Below, one piece after another: positions 1 to 13,921 of a stretch of 64,000 nt of DNA. The notes below the pieces were generated by a model that saw only the letters and a program-made list of their open reading frames with translations, searched no databases and was not told where the DNA came from. This DNA comes from Gautieria morchelliformis. Its lineage: Eukaryota; Basidiomycota; Agaricomycetes; Gomphales; Gomphaceae. The stretch lies in the NCBI GenBank assembly GCA_015179125.1, contig WHVA01000086.1, positions 62,001-126,000 on the forward strand, in the 5' to 3' direction. Made by a program: the position numbers and the translations under genes. Numbering within the stretch: the first letter of the stretch is position 1; the number at the start of each line of letters is the position of its first letter.

Positions 1-3000
1 ATGGACCTTGGGCGGATCGACAGAGGTCAGTATTAAGGTCTTCTATTCACATAGCGCCAGACACCGGCAATTTACATGTGGAAATCTGTTCGCTCAGGGT
101 TGAATTACAACATCTATTTTTCCCACCGATGTACCAAACGGTGGAGCCGACGGCGACTCTCAAGCAGGGGGATACTCGCATATATACAGCTCTAAAGGTT
201 TTCGTTGAACTGCAGGACACAGTAACACTCCACGTTCCATTCAGAGAACCGTCAAAGGTAAAAACCCAGTGTAAGTCATATTCCAGTCGCTTGGCTTACT
301 GGTTCACAGGACTGGCGATTCGACGAGACCAAGTTTCCAGGTTCTACCCGCAAACGGAGGGAGGGAGGATGGCTTGAAGTGCATGCTGGTGGGAATTCTA
401 CGATTAGTTACGTCCTACCGTGGGTCGCAACGGAGGACGGCTACGATTCACTCTTGGAACTGCATCTAGATCAAGTCAGTGCTCTGTCTAGTGTGAACGA
501 CATACAGCTTCTGAGAGCAGAGTCATCGAGGGTATGCCCTACCACCCAGGCGTTGATGGTGAAGACTTACCTCCGCATCCTGCTTTTGGATAGGTCTTAT
601 GCGAGCTTCCCACACCCCGCCGTTGGAACGACTCGCGACAATGGAAATTTGATGTTTCATTACGAACACCAGCAATCCATCTCATTCGGGACCACATAAC
701 TCTTCTCACAGATTTAGGGAAAGACTGGAGTGCTGGACCTCCAAGCCATTTTGACAAGTGGATACCCACACAATATGTGGTTAATGTCTCCCTGCACGAG
801 TTCGAAGTTAACTTATATCTGAACGACCACAACATAATCACACGTCCTCATGCACGAGATGCAAATAGTAAGTGTCTATCACGATCTCTAGACCAAGCTG
901 ACTTTTCTTATACTTAGCGCTTTTGACAATGCGAGGCAGCCACGCACGAAATACGGTCGTGATGCCATCGACTGTATTTCGACCGCAGTCGATCAAATTG
1001 CCTTTTCGGATGGAGGTCCCGGGTGTCAGGTTGAGTTTGACTTTACCCAAGTGGAATACGCACTCTATCTTTGCTTCACCGCGTACCACGGACTTTGGTG
1101 GCATAGGGTTTTTACGAGTCGATGCCGAGTTCATGTATTATGTCAACACGCTTCCCCAGTATATGGATCAACTCAAGCTCGACATCATAGTAAGTGCTCA
1201 CACTCTTTCGTCATGTCGCGTTCGATCACGTTCCATTACTCATGCTTTCACCGCAGGTTAGTGATATGGTGTTCATATCGTTTGGATGGGTTGCCCGACA
1301 TTTGATGAGCGTTCGAGATAACTACTTCGGGAATTTCACCCACTTCTCCACACTTACGGAATACGTCACAAGGCGGAACCAGAACGTACCCATTGGTGAT
1401 CCTGTTGAATGGAAGTGGCGGGAAGGCAAGGTTCGCCAGTGCTGACCTTACAGTCGTGCGATGCTGAGACCTAACTTGTCAGTCCAATGTTTTCGAAGTT
1501 GTACTGTGCATTCAATTTGAGCGCTCGGCCATCGTGCTGCCTGCCGGCTTACCTGGTTACGAATACTCTCTCGGGCCATACCCAACTACGGAGCAACAAC
1601 ACAGTACAGGATTTAACAGTCTCGGTACATGTGTGATTGTGCTCCAGCCCGAGATCCAACTTCAGCTGCGGACCCATGACTACTCTATGGGTAAGACTTT
1701 TCCTTGTCTCTGACTTGTCTGGCCGCCATTCATTACCTTTTTGTACAAGAAATGTCACTCAACATTAGCCCGACGGTCATATCCGTGGTTGAGGACGTCG
1801 CCCACAATCTTACCCGCGAATCGTATGAAAGGCTTGGACGTCAGAGTCTCCAAATTGATGGTTAGGGTTTTCTGCAGAAATGGAGATGGGATAATGTCAA
1901 TACTCATGCATGATCAGGCATCAATGTTTTGGCCAATCGGTTATTCGGGCCGCAGCCCAGAACATCGACTTATCTCTGTCTTTGGGAGTTCCAAATTGGC
2001 GCGATCGCGGGTGTCGCGTCCACAATGGAATTACGGGGCCTGTCTGCTGCTCTAACCTCTTTCCGTGCCAACTTCATAGACGCAGTAAATGCACCTGCTG
2101 GAGATTTTGCGATACCACCCGATCCCGATGGTAACACACTTCCACATTCATTACTAAATCTTATCAGTTGACTTCTTAATGTCAGTGACATTTCTCAAAT
2201 TCAACCTGAAGTCACTGGATGTGGCCTGGTTGGTTGATCAGACTAGTTTGCAACTCTGTCTCCCTCAAGGCATCAAACTTGATTACAATGACCTGGCTGG
2301 TGAAACGTATAAGAAAGTTACTGAGGTTCGTGTGTCTCAAGCTTCCGTTCGTGCACTGTTACGCTCCGGGATACGTCGTGAATCTTGGTTGGAGGCCGGA
2401 TCTATTTCTTTCGATGTGGGCATGGATGTCTACTCTTCCCCTGCAGGATGGTGCGAAGCAGCCAAGGCCCAAACAAATTTTATTGCCGTCCAAGATGCCC
2501 TCACTCGGCGTGCACGGTTCCTTTACGAGGATTCATCAAGCCGCTCGTCGAATCGTCTGTGTCCATGCTATTTCTCACTACCCGCAATCTATTTGACCTT
2601 GAGTATTTCAGCCGTCCCTTCCTCGTATCATGGTTCCATGTTTTTACCAAGGCCAATCAACCCCAGCCCGTCTTCTCGTGAAGAAATTGACGACCCTCCA
2701 AGTCCAAGCACAAATCGAGGGCGACCGCATTCTCACACGGGGTCTTACAACGCCACGGACTCCGATGAAGACGATTATATATCTGAGGCCGATAGGGATG
2801 CGCGTTTGGCGTCCGTATATTCATATTGTTCCTGCATGCTTCACATTCATATCCGACTCACCACAGACACTCCCGACCTGCCACCCCACTGTTGTTCTAT
2901 ACGGATTACGACAACCAGAGCATGTCCAGCTCGGACGAGTCGGATAACGATGTCACAAGTAATATGACCGATTCTGACTCAGAGACAGCTGAACGAGACG

Positions 3001-6000
3001 AACGTACGAACAATTACATATTGCGTCGATGGTGCTGATTTAAACTAGCCAACGCCGAAAACGTGGGAGCGCCCTCCCCGTTACTTGCGCACTACAAGAA
3101 CATCGTGAGACGGTTTGAATCTCACTTTGATGACGCATCCATTCTCTGGACGCCTTCATTGTTCAATCAAATTCAGGTGGGCTCTCCCTATTCCTGACTG
3201 GTATATGTGGCAAAATTCATATTACTGTTTGACGGCAGGAGGTTTCGTCCCCACTTGATGATCTCCCACGCGGGACTACTGCTCCCTTGGACACCAGTCA
3301 TTTTCGTTCGAAACGATCACCTGATGCAAGCTCAACTTCTATCGTTCGACTCATTCGAAGTAGTCAGGTCGACGTGCTTGTGACGCCACTTTGTATGCAT
3401 GTCATCCAGATAATTTCAGCTGAGATATTCGACTCAGTAAGCATAATAATCGCGCCGTACAACATGAACCTGACTTCTAAGTTAGAGCACGAGTTTGGAG
3501 CTGGTGGTTGATTCCCTGACTAAAAAATACCTTGCTGACGCGACCACGGAGCCCCCCGTGTGTGCTTCTCGAGAAAGCCTCGACGCCGAAGTATCTGCTC
3601 TCCGCCTTCGAATCTTGCAAGTTCTTCTGGGGGTTGAGGAAGCTATGGGACCGCTCTCAGTCTCTCACCGACCTGACTCACCCCTGCATGCGCCGGTAAA
3701 TTCTCGTATTGTGTCTGACATCGTCCTCACTCTGCATGACATTACGGCAAGTCTTTCGGAATTATATGTTACTCCTCACGTGTCATCGAGCAAATTGGCT
3801 ACCTTTCGAGGATCGTTTTCGAACGTCAAAGCCCATTTGGACGTGTCTGTTATCCACTCTCCTCCGCAGTTTAATCGCACACTGAAAGCATCACGTCAAT
3901 GGGCACTCGAAGTAGACGAGTCAAAGACCGTATCTACTTTGGACAATCTCCATGTGAGATTGGGTGACACCCGAGTACAGTTTCTGGGGAATACTTCTCC
4001 AGAGTTAGTAATGGCGACCCTTGATTCTCTTGTATCGGTTATTCAGAAAGCTGCGACTTGCTCAAAAGGCAATACTTCTTTGAGGGTGGCGAGGCAGCAC
4101 CAACTTTGGGGTACCTTGCAGTCTTCCCGAGGCATACTTATAGACGACCCCCTTACTCTGACACAACCATCACTCTTGATCCAACTTGGCCGACCTCTAC
4201 GCATGCGCAGTGATCCGTCTTGGAAACTTTTCATGTATCTTCGACATTGCTTGCGTTTTCTTGATAGTTCCCGTAGGAAAATGCTTGGTGCGGCGACCTC
4301 TTTAACAGACATATCAGTTTCGTCTGCACGAATGGACGACCTCTTCGCCATACTCCGTGAGAAACTAGTAGGATGGGGTGTCGAGCTGTCTCATCAGGAT
4401 GTAGCCCAACTCCCATTCGTTCGATATTGTTTCCTTTCGAGGGTACATGCTTCCACCGACGATCCACACGGCCGATACACCCAAATCCCTGTATTATCGT
4501 TCCATTCTGGTACCTGGACTTTTTCCGTCTTCGAACGTTCTCTTGACTTGGGCAATACACTGACCCTCGGACTCTTCCACCTGGTGTATCGGTACAGAAC
4601 GCAGGCGCTCACAGTACAGCCGGTCAAGGTGCCAGGCGCATCTGTAGGCGCATTCATCGACTCAGCATCTACTCGTCATCATGTTCTATCTGCTGTAGTC
4701 GAGGGCGTGCACTTCACCATACATCCTAGCTTTATCGTCTTCCTCCAACGTCTACTTCGGCTACATGGGAAATATGTCTCGAATAACCCCGCCACATCTA
4801 CTCCATCTCGTGATAGAACCAAGAGGCCAGATGACTATTGTGAATGTTTTGTAGAGGTCGGACACATATCTATCCAGGCAGCCGTAGAGGGCATGGTGCT
4901 TGCAGTCGGACTGACCGATGTTAGCTTCGTCGTGTCGGTCCTATACGCAATCCCCTTTCCGAGGACGCAACCTTATTTGATTTCGGGAAATGCTTTACTC
5001 AAGTCATCCAACGTGTATACGCGCGTTAGGCAGGCCTATGACAGGACAGAACCTTTCAACTCTGATGGCCGGGATATTCTTACCAGTCTCGCATTTTCCT
5101 CCTTGATCATTGACACTAGCTACCGAATGTTTGGGGATCATACGCCCGTTATTCACGGATTGCTCACCATGCATAGTTTAATGCTGAATGTGCCCCGAAG
5201 TGCTTTGCTGACTTATCGCCTTATCGAGGAATGGCGAACCCAATATTTGCCGTCAGTGTCCTAGTTTCCTGAGATGAAATACACTAACGAAGTGAGATTT
5301 AGGAACATACATGTGATGACTCAGGAGCTTCTCGCCGAGTTGGAGAAACGCCAGAGTGTGCAGTCGTCCGGACGACGAAAGGTAGCCAAACGTAGTTCCC
5401 TTCCCATGGTCGACTTTAAATCGTCTGTCAAGCGACTCGGGGTGTCATTGCAGGTCATGCACGGCACATGGTTTTCCTGGGACATGCATGACATTGTAGG
5501 GTTTTCACGTAGCGTGGCACCGAACACGCAGATGCCAAGGTTTGCCTTTGGTGTGGAACTAGCCTCCCAATTGATTCGAATTGGGGGACAACCCGGTGAA
5601 AAAACGGGGCATACAGTGACAAGCATCAAGTTGCCTTTCCCTGCATTCCGGGCTTCAGGCAATTACGACGGCTTTCAATTACGATCTCACGCCATCATTG
5701 ACTATATTTCACTCCCTCTGAAGCCGAAGTACATGGATGATATTCTGGTTGTTCAGCAGAACCTCGGATCCCATTTCTATGAGGTACTGGACGTCATCGC
5801 TGAGGGCCGTAAAAACAGATCCTCTCCCAAGAAACCTTCGACACTTTCTATGAAGTATGACGTAGCGTTTATGTTGCAGGGATTCCGTATTGGGATAGAA
5901 ACTCCGACTGCAACCCTTGCTCTCACATCACGCCAGATGACAGGCACTTCAAGAAATGAAAATGGATCAGCATGGGACTTCGCTGTGTCCAACCTTGCTC

Positions 6001-9000
6001 TGGCCCTCTCTCACCATTCAACGGATACACGGCCTAGCCTTGGATTTGACCGTAGCTTAAGGTCTGCATATATGGTCCTGGATGTTAAAGCTAGTGGCTA
6101 CCCAGCCACTTCTCCTGGCGTCCGGTTATCCCGTATTCTTTGTGTACAAGTTAGCCGGATGCATTCGGTTATGTCTCCTAATTCCATCGGGGAATTGGGG
6201 GACATGATCGATCATATACAGGTGTGGAAAGAAACGCTTTTGACCTTCTGGTCATACCGACTGATTGTCTCTTGAATAAAGGCTGAACAGCGTCTCCGGC
6301 ATGAGCAGCGCTCCCTCGAGCTCGAAGAGATAAAGAAAAAGACAAAACGCGTGATGCGCGCATTTGAGGTGCAGAAGGCAACAACTTCTTTGAAGAGATC
6401 GAATTCTTTTCTAGATAACCGAACGTTGCTTATTGACGTCAAAGACATAGGTATTGCGTTCCCGCTGGCACTCAAGAATGAGATAGAAGTGGACGCGATA
6501 GGGTCTGTCCCTGCCTTCTTAATGTCAGTGAAGACAGCAGCCTTCTCCGTCAAGCGTTACGAGTCCGGACATGCATCTTTAGGCAGGCTTTCCTTCCAGT
6601 TCGTGAAGCAGTACGTCGTTGTCTTGCGTTACGTACGCTGTGGATATTAAAGGAAAGATAGGTTTGACCAGTCAAAACCCACCCAGTTTGACGGTGATCT
6701 ACATCAGTCTTGTAACAAGCTCCTGTATCCCGGAATGAAGGCTGATTTTCGTTCTGGAACCTCACCCAACGTACGCCAATGGCATGTATCTGCATACGTT
6801 GATGGGTTCGTCCTGGATCTGGACCCTGAAATCGTGGATAATGTCTTTGGCCTCGTCGACGTTTATCGCAAAGGTAGAGAACGCATTGACCGTCTTACAG
6901 CAATCCCCCAAACATCCAAATCTGGTCCACAGGATGCAACTCCTTCGGTGGAAGCTAGCTATCTAGCCATAAGAACTTCCAATGTTCTCATCACGCTGGT
7001 TTTTCACACGGGAAAACTGCGTCTCCGTGGTATTCAACCCGACATTAGCGGAACGCAACCAACTCCTACCCTGGACGCCCGACTTGATGCTCCAGATGTG
7101 ATAGATTTCCCAACTATAACTGTATGGGGTGACTATCGGGCCACCCCAGCAGCATCCAAGGTATCCAGCTCACCGGACCAAGAGCCATCTGTCTTGATCT
7201 TCGGCAGTCAAGTGCACACGACGACTAACAGGGTTCAACCTTCGATATTTCGTTTTCTTATAGGCTTTGCCGAGAGAATCGAGGATCGCCTTCGACTTCC
7301 AGATTCCGAACCCCCTTTGTCATACCCAGCGCTACCGTCCGTTTCCGGAGTATCTGGTCGAGATAGCCGGGAATTTATAGCCCCCGGCGTGTTCAACGGT
7401 ATACAGCTTAGCTTTAGTCTCCGCATCGACTCGTCAAGGTTGGAGCTCGGGTGTACTCATGATCTTGGCGTTGTAGCTGCCCTTCACTGGGAGAGTGGGG
7501 GGTTCTTAGTGACGATTTCTCCTAGAGCACGGATTGCCCGTTTCGCAGGCTCTGTTACCGGACTTGAAGTTGACTTGAGACACCTTAAACACCAGGCTGG
7601 CACAGTGCAGACCGCCAAAGCTGATGCTCGAAACCTCGCATTTTCGGTTTCATACTCCCTGGCGGATAACATCGACGGTGTGCCAACGCATTCCGTATCA
7701 GTAGTCGTCGACACGGAGTTCGGGGCTGCTCTGCGATTTGACAGGCTTCAAGACATTCTCATATTTAAGGCGATCTATATTGATCGACTACCAGGAGCCG
7801 TCCCTCAGTCGTCCTCCAAATCTCGACCTGTCTCTCCTAAATCCACGAACATTATTCCTGGCTTGACAACCCTTTTCTTAGTTCGTGCCCGACATGTTAA
7901 GATATGTGTAGACTTGGGGCATAACGTGGCTGCAGTTTTGGTCAATCTGGAATCACTTGTCTTGCGGAGTAGAATTGCGGGGCCGGTTACGGATCTATCA
8001 GTATCTGTTGCGCACACAAGTCTCGATTTGGAAGAGGATAGGCCTTTATGGGGTTACCTGCGTCTTCCCCATTTCTCTTTCGCAACCGCGCGTCGGAGTG
8101 ATGTCCAGTTAGGGACTAAAGGTGGAATTTCTAAGATGCTGGATGTAACGATTGGAAGCGGTGATTTGGACATCGTTTTACAGTCCGACAAACGAACACT
8201 TTTGCAGTATCAGTGTGTCTTCCTCACGAACCTACGCCTCACCTCTTACTGATGAGGCCTCTGCGCAGTGCGAAGCCATTTAAGATACGCATTGTTGACG
8301 ACTGGTCTGCAATAGACTGGAAGCTACTTCCTCAAGAACGCACGTTGCGTCTGGACTTTTCTGTTGAAGGGGTGGATGTTGTCGCCATCGCAAACCTGCA
8401 ATCAGTCCCTAGGATCATTAACTTGTTATCAAAGCTACAGAGTGACTTAAACGCGCAAGAACTTGATGCGAGGGCAACCCTTGCGACATCGTCTATCTCT
8501 CAATTACCCAAGCGTGAAAGCGCATTAACTGAAGTTGCGGACGCCATGATACGCTCGGCTCGCTCAAATTTTAACGATGGACCATCATTCTCATACATAA
8601 TCGTCCAACGTATGAAGTTGAGGCTCTCGAGCCTTCGGTTAGCCTTGTTCAAGAATCCGAATGATACGGAAATGGCGTTATTCCAGGGGAGAGACGTTCA
8701 TGCGGAGCTCGAGCGTATTTTGCACTCCCCTGACATCCCCCCGACCCGTCGTCTCAAACTCTCATTTTCCTCCCTCTATCTGTCGAAATACGCTTCTCTC
8801 AAGTACCGGTCTGTCGGGGATGAGCTCATGGCTGTACCCTGGCTAGAGCGTCTCCTCCACGGCGCGAGTCAGTGGACTATTGCGCGAGTCCCTATGATGA
8901 ACCTCGAGATGAACAGTGACGTTAAATATGAGGGGCGGCAGGAAGTGCTCGAATACGACCTTGTCGCTGCTGCGGATGACCAGGCACAGTCGTCCAGCAG

Positions 9001-9586
9001 TATCTACGTTTCTCTGAACTTATCTCTCTATATCTGGGCCGGAGCATTGGTCAAGGGTCTTGGTCTAGAGATTGACAAAGCGTTGGTCACGAGTGGGCTC
9101 AACACACCGACAGCAAAAGCAGCCGCCGCAGGTATCGCCTCTCCCCCGTCGCAACCGCCACAGGTGGCTACTCATGACGAGGGCAAAACCAAGCCACTAG
9201 AAGCTACATCGACATCGCCTGCATCCTCACGGTCTCCAATGAGCGTCAGTTCTATAACGCCTGCCACGATAATATCGCACGAAAGCGACGGACCACTCTT
9301 AAGAAAATACCATGCGCGATCCGAGACATCGATCGATTATGGGACAATTCAGCAGCTCGGAGAAGCGACGCCGGATGCCAAGGCTCCTTGGTTAGGCCTA
9401 GAAGAGACTGTACCGCCTCGTGTCCATGAGTATGCGACATTGCCAATGGAGGTGTTGATGAGGACGTTATTAGGGGTGTACAACAGGCAATTGAGGAGCG
9501 CGACGAAAAAGAAGTCTGGAGATGACTCTATTACGCATGATGCCAGTGGCACTATGTACGCAGACAATCCAGACCAGAAACGATGA
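1..9586 (+). CDS. CSF1: Csf1/BLTP1-family bridge-like lipid transfer protein, 5' end outside the window
   Basis: This is the C-terminal four-fifths or so of a very large protein. Family knowledge: Csf1/BLTP1 proteins (about 3000 residues) form long hydrophobic grooves that carry lipids between the ER and other membranes. Recognition rests on Csf1-like blocks: DWRFDETKFPG with GWLEVHAGGNSTISY (310-450), CELPTPRRWN and RDHITLL followed by GPPSHFDKW (600-760), LPKWNTHSIFAS (1040-1080), and RHLMSVRDNYFGNFTHFSTL (1290-1360). GT-AG introns are visible at about 258-309, 532-593, 868-917 and 1191-1257. Longer open exons cover 3495-5264, 5274-6275, 6735-8252 and 8213-9586 (stop TGA). An acidic Ser/Asp-rich stretch lies near 2930-3000. 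The N-terminal exons lie left of base 1. Most of the gene (831-6924) is repeated in inverted orientation further right. Exact splice sites between 1450 and 3480 were not resolved. Confidence 0.85.
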
Positions 9587-11940
9587 TTGGTGTCATATCA
9601 TTATTCGTGTACTAACTTTTAGCAGCAGTCGTACTAGTTTGTGCTAGTGTTCTTAATCAAGGGGATGGTTCTGGTGCATGTGGCCAGGTCGAGGGCTCAT
9701 GAACTTCTCAACACCGGTATACACTGTGGGAAAGAACCCCACCGTAGACATACATGTGGGATACCTTAGATATAATCGCAGTAAGGGGGAATCCCACCGT
9801 TTGGCCTCCCATCAAAATTTCCGCCAATATACATATGAGGTGGATCAAACGGCCCCGCGAAATATCCATGGAATTTCCATGAACTCCAACGCTGGTATGT
9901 TCTTCAACGGCGGAAATTCCAGCATATGTTAGCTAAAATCCCCAGTATTAAATACGTGGATAACTGCAAGTAATATAACAGGTTTATCCTAATATCTTGC
10001 AAAAGAGTTACCGACTCTACCTGCCACAGCTTGGTAGGACTCATTCATATATCCAAGATCTGTCAGTTGACCACCTGAATTAGCTTAAAAACATGATTGA
10101 TTATTAGTGCTAAGAAGGATCCATTTCAACTACCATCTACGAATGCCGGCTACTAGACCCTTTGTCAGGGGATTCGAAGTACCCCTTCTGCATCCGGCCG
10201 GCCCTCCCTGGCGCGGGTTTCTGACCCTTTTCCTGCTTGCTGCTTGTAAGTGTACTGTTATCCTTTTTGGAATATAAAGTTATAAAATGTGTGTGAGAAA
10301 TGTAAAATAATACAAGTGCAGTATACACATCCCAATATAATCCTATGGCCCTGCTTCCACTGGTTTGCTGAGTACAAGTACATGCCAGTGGAAATGATGG
10401 GTTTGAGTACCGCACAAACTAAAAATTCAATTAGTAATTATCATCGGAATTCATCACTGATCGAGGGAATTCCAATTGTGCGCACACTTGACAGTTTTCC
10501 TATACGTATAGCTATACGCACGTAGTACGGGGCAGATGAGGCTGAGTCGATGACTCAACATGCAGAAGTTCTTTTTTTTTGTGTAACGTTTTTTTTGTGT
10601 GTGACATTGTTGTCTGCTGTCTTGAAGACAACTGAGACAAGTTCCGCACAGTATTTGGATTGTTGATCACCATCCAGGCCCCAGCTGGGCCTCGAGACAG
10701 GGTAACAAAAATTCGGGCTCTGTTCATGTGACGTATTGGTCAAGATTCGCCCGGGGTCCAGGCACAATCCCCTGTTCAATGTGTTTGACATAGCGTTTAA
10801 CCAACGGATTCCCCTTGAGACGTGACGTGATGGACACGCGCGGTAGTAGTCCATCTATGCGCCGCGCACTATGTTTCTGTTTGTTTCAGGAGAAACATAA
10901 TGTACCTAGGCCGGCCCACCCGTCGATGGTAGTAATGTTCCATAGTGAACCGAGACGGGATAATGCAGCGCAAAAGAATTTGGGTGCCTTCATATAGACT
11001 GTACTTACTTCGCATAGATGGAGCAGTACTTGCCAATAGGCGGGATCGACAATACAATATAGCGCGTGAAATGCCAGATATACTCTTGTAACAGGAACTA
11101 TTGATGGTAGTGATGAGCGCAATGTATGAGCCGGTAAACAAGTTGAATGCCAATGCATCACCAGTACTGCCACTGCCAAGCTCTCTTGGGTTGGCGGACC
11201 GCAAAGCTATACGTTTATGAAAGCTCGTGCATGTCGCAGCAGCCAAATCCTCCTGAAAGCAACAAAATTATGTAGGCGAGGCAGACTGACCGGCTTTCTT
11301 TATGGTTTCTTCTAATTTCCATATCCCGAGGCTGGTCAGGTTCCCCGATCAGTGCATCATAGCTTACGCGAGACCGTAAAGATCGAACAGCACAGCCTTC
11401 CGGCTGTCACGGTGACCACCAGTCTTACATAACAATGATCCACTTAGTTTCAAGTCCAGTAGTTTCAAGGAACCGCGTACAGAACAGAGAATTACAACAA
11501 TTCAGCGAAATGAGCTATCAAAGGACCTGTTCTAAGATGTCGGCCATGCATGTCACCTGAATCGTGAGTTTTTCATGTTCACAGGCTGTTGAGATATTCA
11601 CGTATGTGAGCCACAAGCAGGACTCACGCATATTTGGAACGCATCTTTTGAATAATATGCCGAACTGGGGTACTATTCCACTCGATCTATCATTACTGTA
11701 ACGCCCACTGCACATGGATCCGACGGAATTGTCTGATGTCATAGATCTGATTGAATCGCGGGTTCTTCTAGAGTCTGGCCGCAACCGCACTTCCATTGGC
11801 AGGGCGCCATCGCGTTTGCAGTGCCAGGTCCAGGCTCCGAGACTCGGTATACTTATGCTCACCAATGCCAACCTTCGCATTTTTTAAACTTGATGATTGT
11901 CATACTAAGATCCTCCTATTCATCATAGCCTTCTCTCCAG
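9587..11940. other. intergenic, no gene recognised
   Basis: The 2.35 kb between the CSF1 stop and the peroxidase promoter has only short, poorly coding reading frames. I saw a small near-palindrome at about 9868-9882 (CATGGAATTTCCATG) and T-rich runs near 10570-10600. A minus-strand frame of 120 codons (11518-11880) has no recognisable motif. No tRNA or LTR was recognised. Confidence 0.4.
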
Positions 11941-11948
11941 TATAAAAA
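11941..11948 (+). promoter_or_regulatory. TATA box of the DyP peroxidase gene
   Basis: TATAAAAA lies 73 bases upstream of the chosen ATG (12014). Similar spacing (64 and 75 bases) is seen at two other genes in this window, which supports both the promoter and the start codon. Confidence 0.6.
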
Positions 11949-12013
11949 AGCAGCTGCAGACCTTGACCAAGGAATCAGCATACCTAGGCAGCTCGTACAT
12001 CACTTACTTTATA

Positions 12014-13921
12014 ATGCGGTTTACGCCTATTCTCTCTATATCACTATTTGTGGGGCTCGCTGTCCACCTGCCAGTGGCCAATGCAGAGTCCCCAGGTAAT
12101 CAGTTACTCAAGCCGCGCAGAACGTCGTCTATCCTCAGTAGTATGTATCAGAGGTCTTTAAATATCCCCCTGTCCTATTAACATCTTAACATCCAGCGCC
12201 GGCTGCACAACCTGATCTCCCCTCCCCTCCTCAAGCGTCCCAGGCAGCAGCAGCAGCATCTCTCGACCTAAATAATATCCAGGGCGACATTCTGTGAGCA
12301 CATAGTATATATACAATCATTCCGGCACTTACTCTCTTGTTCCTCTAGTATTGGCATGAAGAAGAAAATAGAGCTGTTCTACTTTTTCCATATCAACAAT
12401 GTGAAATCGTTCAAGAAAAGCCTCAAGATTCTGGCACCCCTGATCACGACGACCACCCAATTACTTGATGTTTCAAAGCAGCCGGATGCTCTTGTCAATG
12501 TTGCATTTTCCCAGACGGGTCTCACCGCTCTGGCTGTCAACGATACGCTGGGCGACCCGGTCTTCGCTAAGGGTCAATTTTTCGACGCAGCCAACCTCAG
12601 TGATCCGACTGTTAATTGGGTGCAACCATTCAAGGGTACAAACATCCACGGTCTATTCATCCTTGCCTCCGACTCAAACATCCTTATCAATGTTGAGTTG
12701 GCTGCCATCAAGTTGCTTTTCGGCTCTTCGATCACGATGCTGCACAGCTTGCAAGGCCAAGTTCGCCCAGGAGATCAGGAAGGTCACGAGCGTAAGCCCT
12801 CCTATTTAATCCGTATGAGCTATTGCTGACATATGCGACAGACTTCGGTTTTATGGACGGCATTAGCCAGCCAGCAATCACTGGCTTTACCGCGAATCCC
12901 ACGCCAGGTCAAACTGTGATAGATCCAGGAAATATTATTGTAGGAGAGACCGGTGATTTGGTCCAGGGCCGCCCGGCATGGACCAAGGGCGGTTCATTCC
13001 TCGCTTTCCGCCAGCTGAAGCAGCTAGTTCCCGAGTTTGAGAAATTTTTGACCGACAATCCGATCATAGAACCTGGTCTCACACGTCAGCAAGGGTCCGA
13101 TCTCATGGGGGCACGTATGGTGGGCCGCTGGAAGAGCGTATGTCGTCCAATCTATTGTTGCTCATCAGAGCAATTCGTAACCTTCTTTTCTTTCGTCTGT
13201 CAGGGTGCTCCGGTCGATCTTGCCCCGTTGTTCGATGATCCCGTTCTCGCAAAGGATCCTTTACGCAACAATGACTTTTCGTTTGTTCACCCCGGGGAAG
13301 ATAATAAATCGAACCAAACACGGTGCCCGTTCTCCGCGCATGTTAGGAAGACTGCGCCCCGTGGCGATTTCTCGCCTGTCAATCTTAACCACCACATCAT
13401 GAGATCTGGCATACCGTACGGTCCGGAAGGTGAACATAATTCCACATATTGAGCAGTCGATTTCCAACTTAACTGGTTGTAGTATCTTCTAAGGAAGCTT
13501 CGACAAACACCACAAGCACTGAACGTGGCCTTGCATTTGGTAAGTACATTGGGCTCTGCTTTGTTTGACCTTGCTAAAAACAAGATGCTTAGTCGCATAT
13601 CAGTCCAATATCGGACTTGGTTTCCAATTCCTCCAACAGAGTTGGGCCAATAACGTTGGGTCAGTGTTTGACTTGAGGCTCTGCTTGTCGTTTACTTACC
13701 TTGTGCGCACTCCCAGTTTCTTCTTTGACAAGACCGAGAAGACGCCTGGATTTGACCCAATTATTGGAGCAAACAATGACCAACCCCGCTTTGTGCATGG
13801 TCTGGATCCCACTGATTCGAACAGATCCATCACTCTCGTAACGGACTTTGTTCAGTCTCGTGGTGGGGAGTACTTCTTCTCTCCACCGATCTCTGCGCTT
13901 CGTACTGTCCTTTCCACCTAA
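12014..13921 (+). CDS. secreted dye-decolorizing peroxidase (DyP)
   Basis: Haem peroxidase of the DyP family (EC 1.11.1.19), which uses H2O2 to oxidise anthraquinone dyes and other aromatics; in basidiomycetes it is usually secreted. Exon 1 (12014-12095) encodes a signal peptide (MRFTPILSISLFVGLAVHLP, then VANAES). Exons then run about 12197-12293, 12349-12791, 12842-13137, 13204-13429, 13483-13539, and two more to the stop at 13921. Diagnostic residues: LDLNNIQGDIL near the N-terminus; the GXXDG motif in EHFGFMDGISQP spanning the junction at 12791/12842 (catalytic Asp); the probable proximal haem His in CPFSAHVRKTAPR; and the Arg in MRSGIPYGPE. The C-terminus GGEYFFSPPISALR is typical. Total is about 500 residues, normal for fungal DyPs. 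Introns of about 50-100 bases keep frame at every junction I checked, so the gene appears intact. Confidence 0.92.

Noticed and set aside
10140..10215. Possible tRNA, from a T-loop-like GGGGATTCGAAGTACCCC and outer GCCGG/CCGGC pairing
   Set aside because: No acceptor stem, anticodon arm or correct T-stem geometry could be drawn; it is only a local hairpin.
11518..11880. Minus-strand ORF of 120 codons
   Set aside because: No domain, no exon continuation and no promoter; composition is not convincingly coding.
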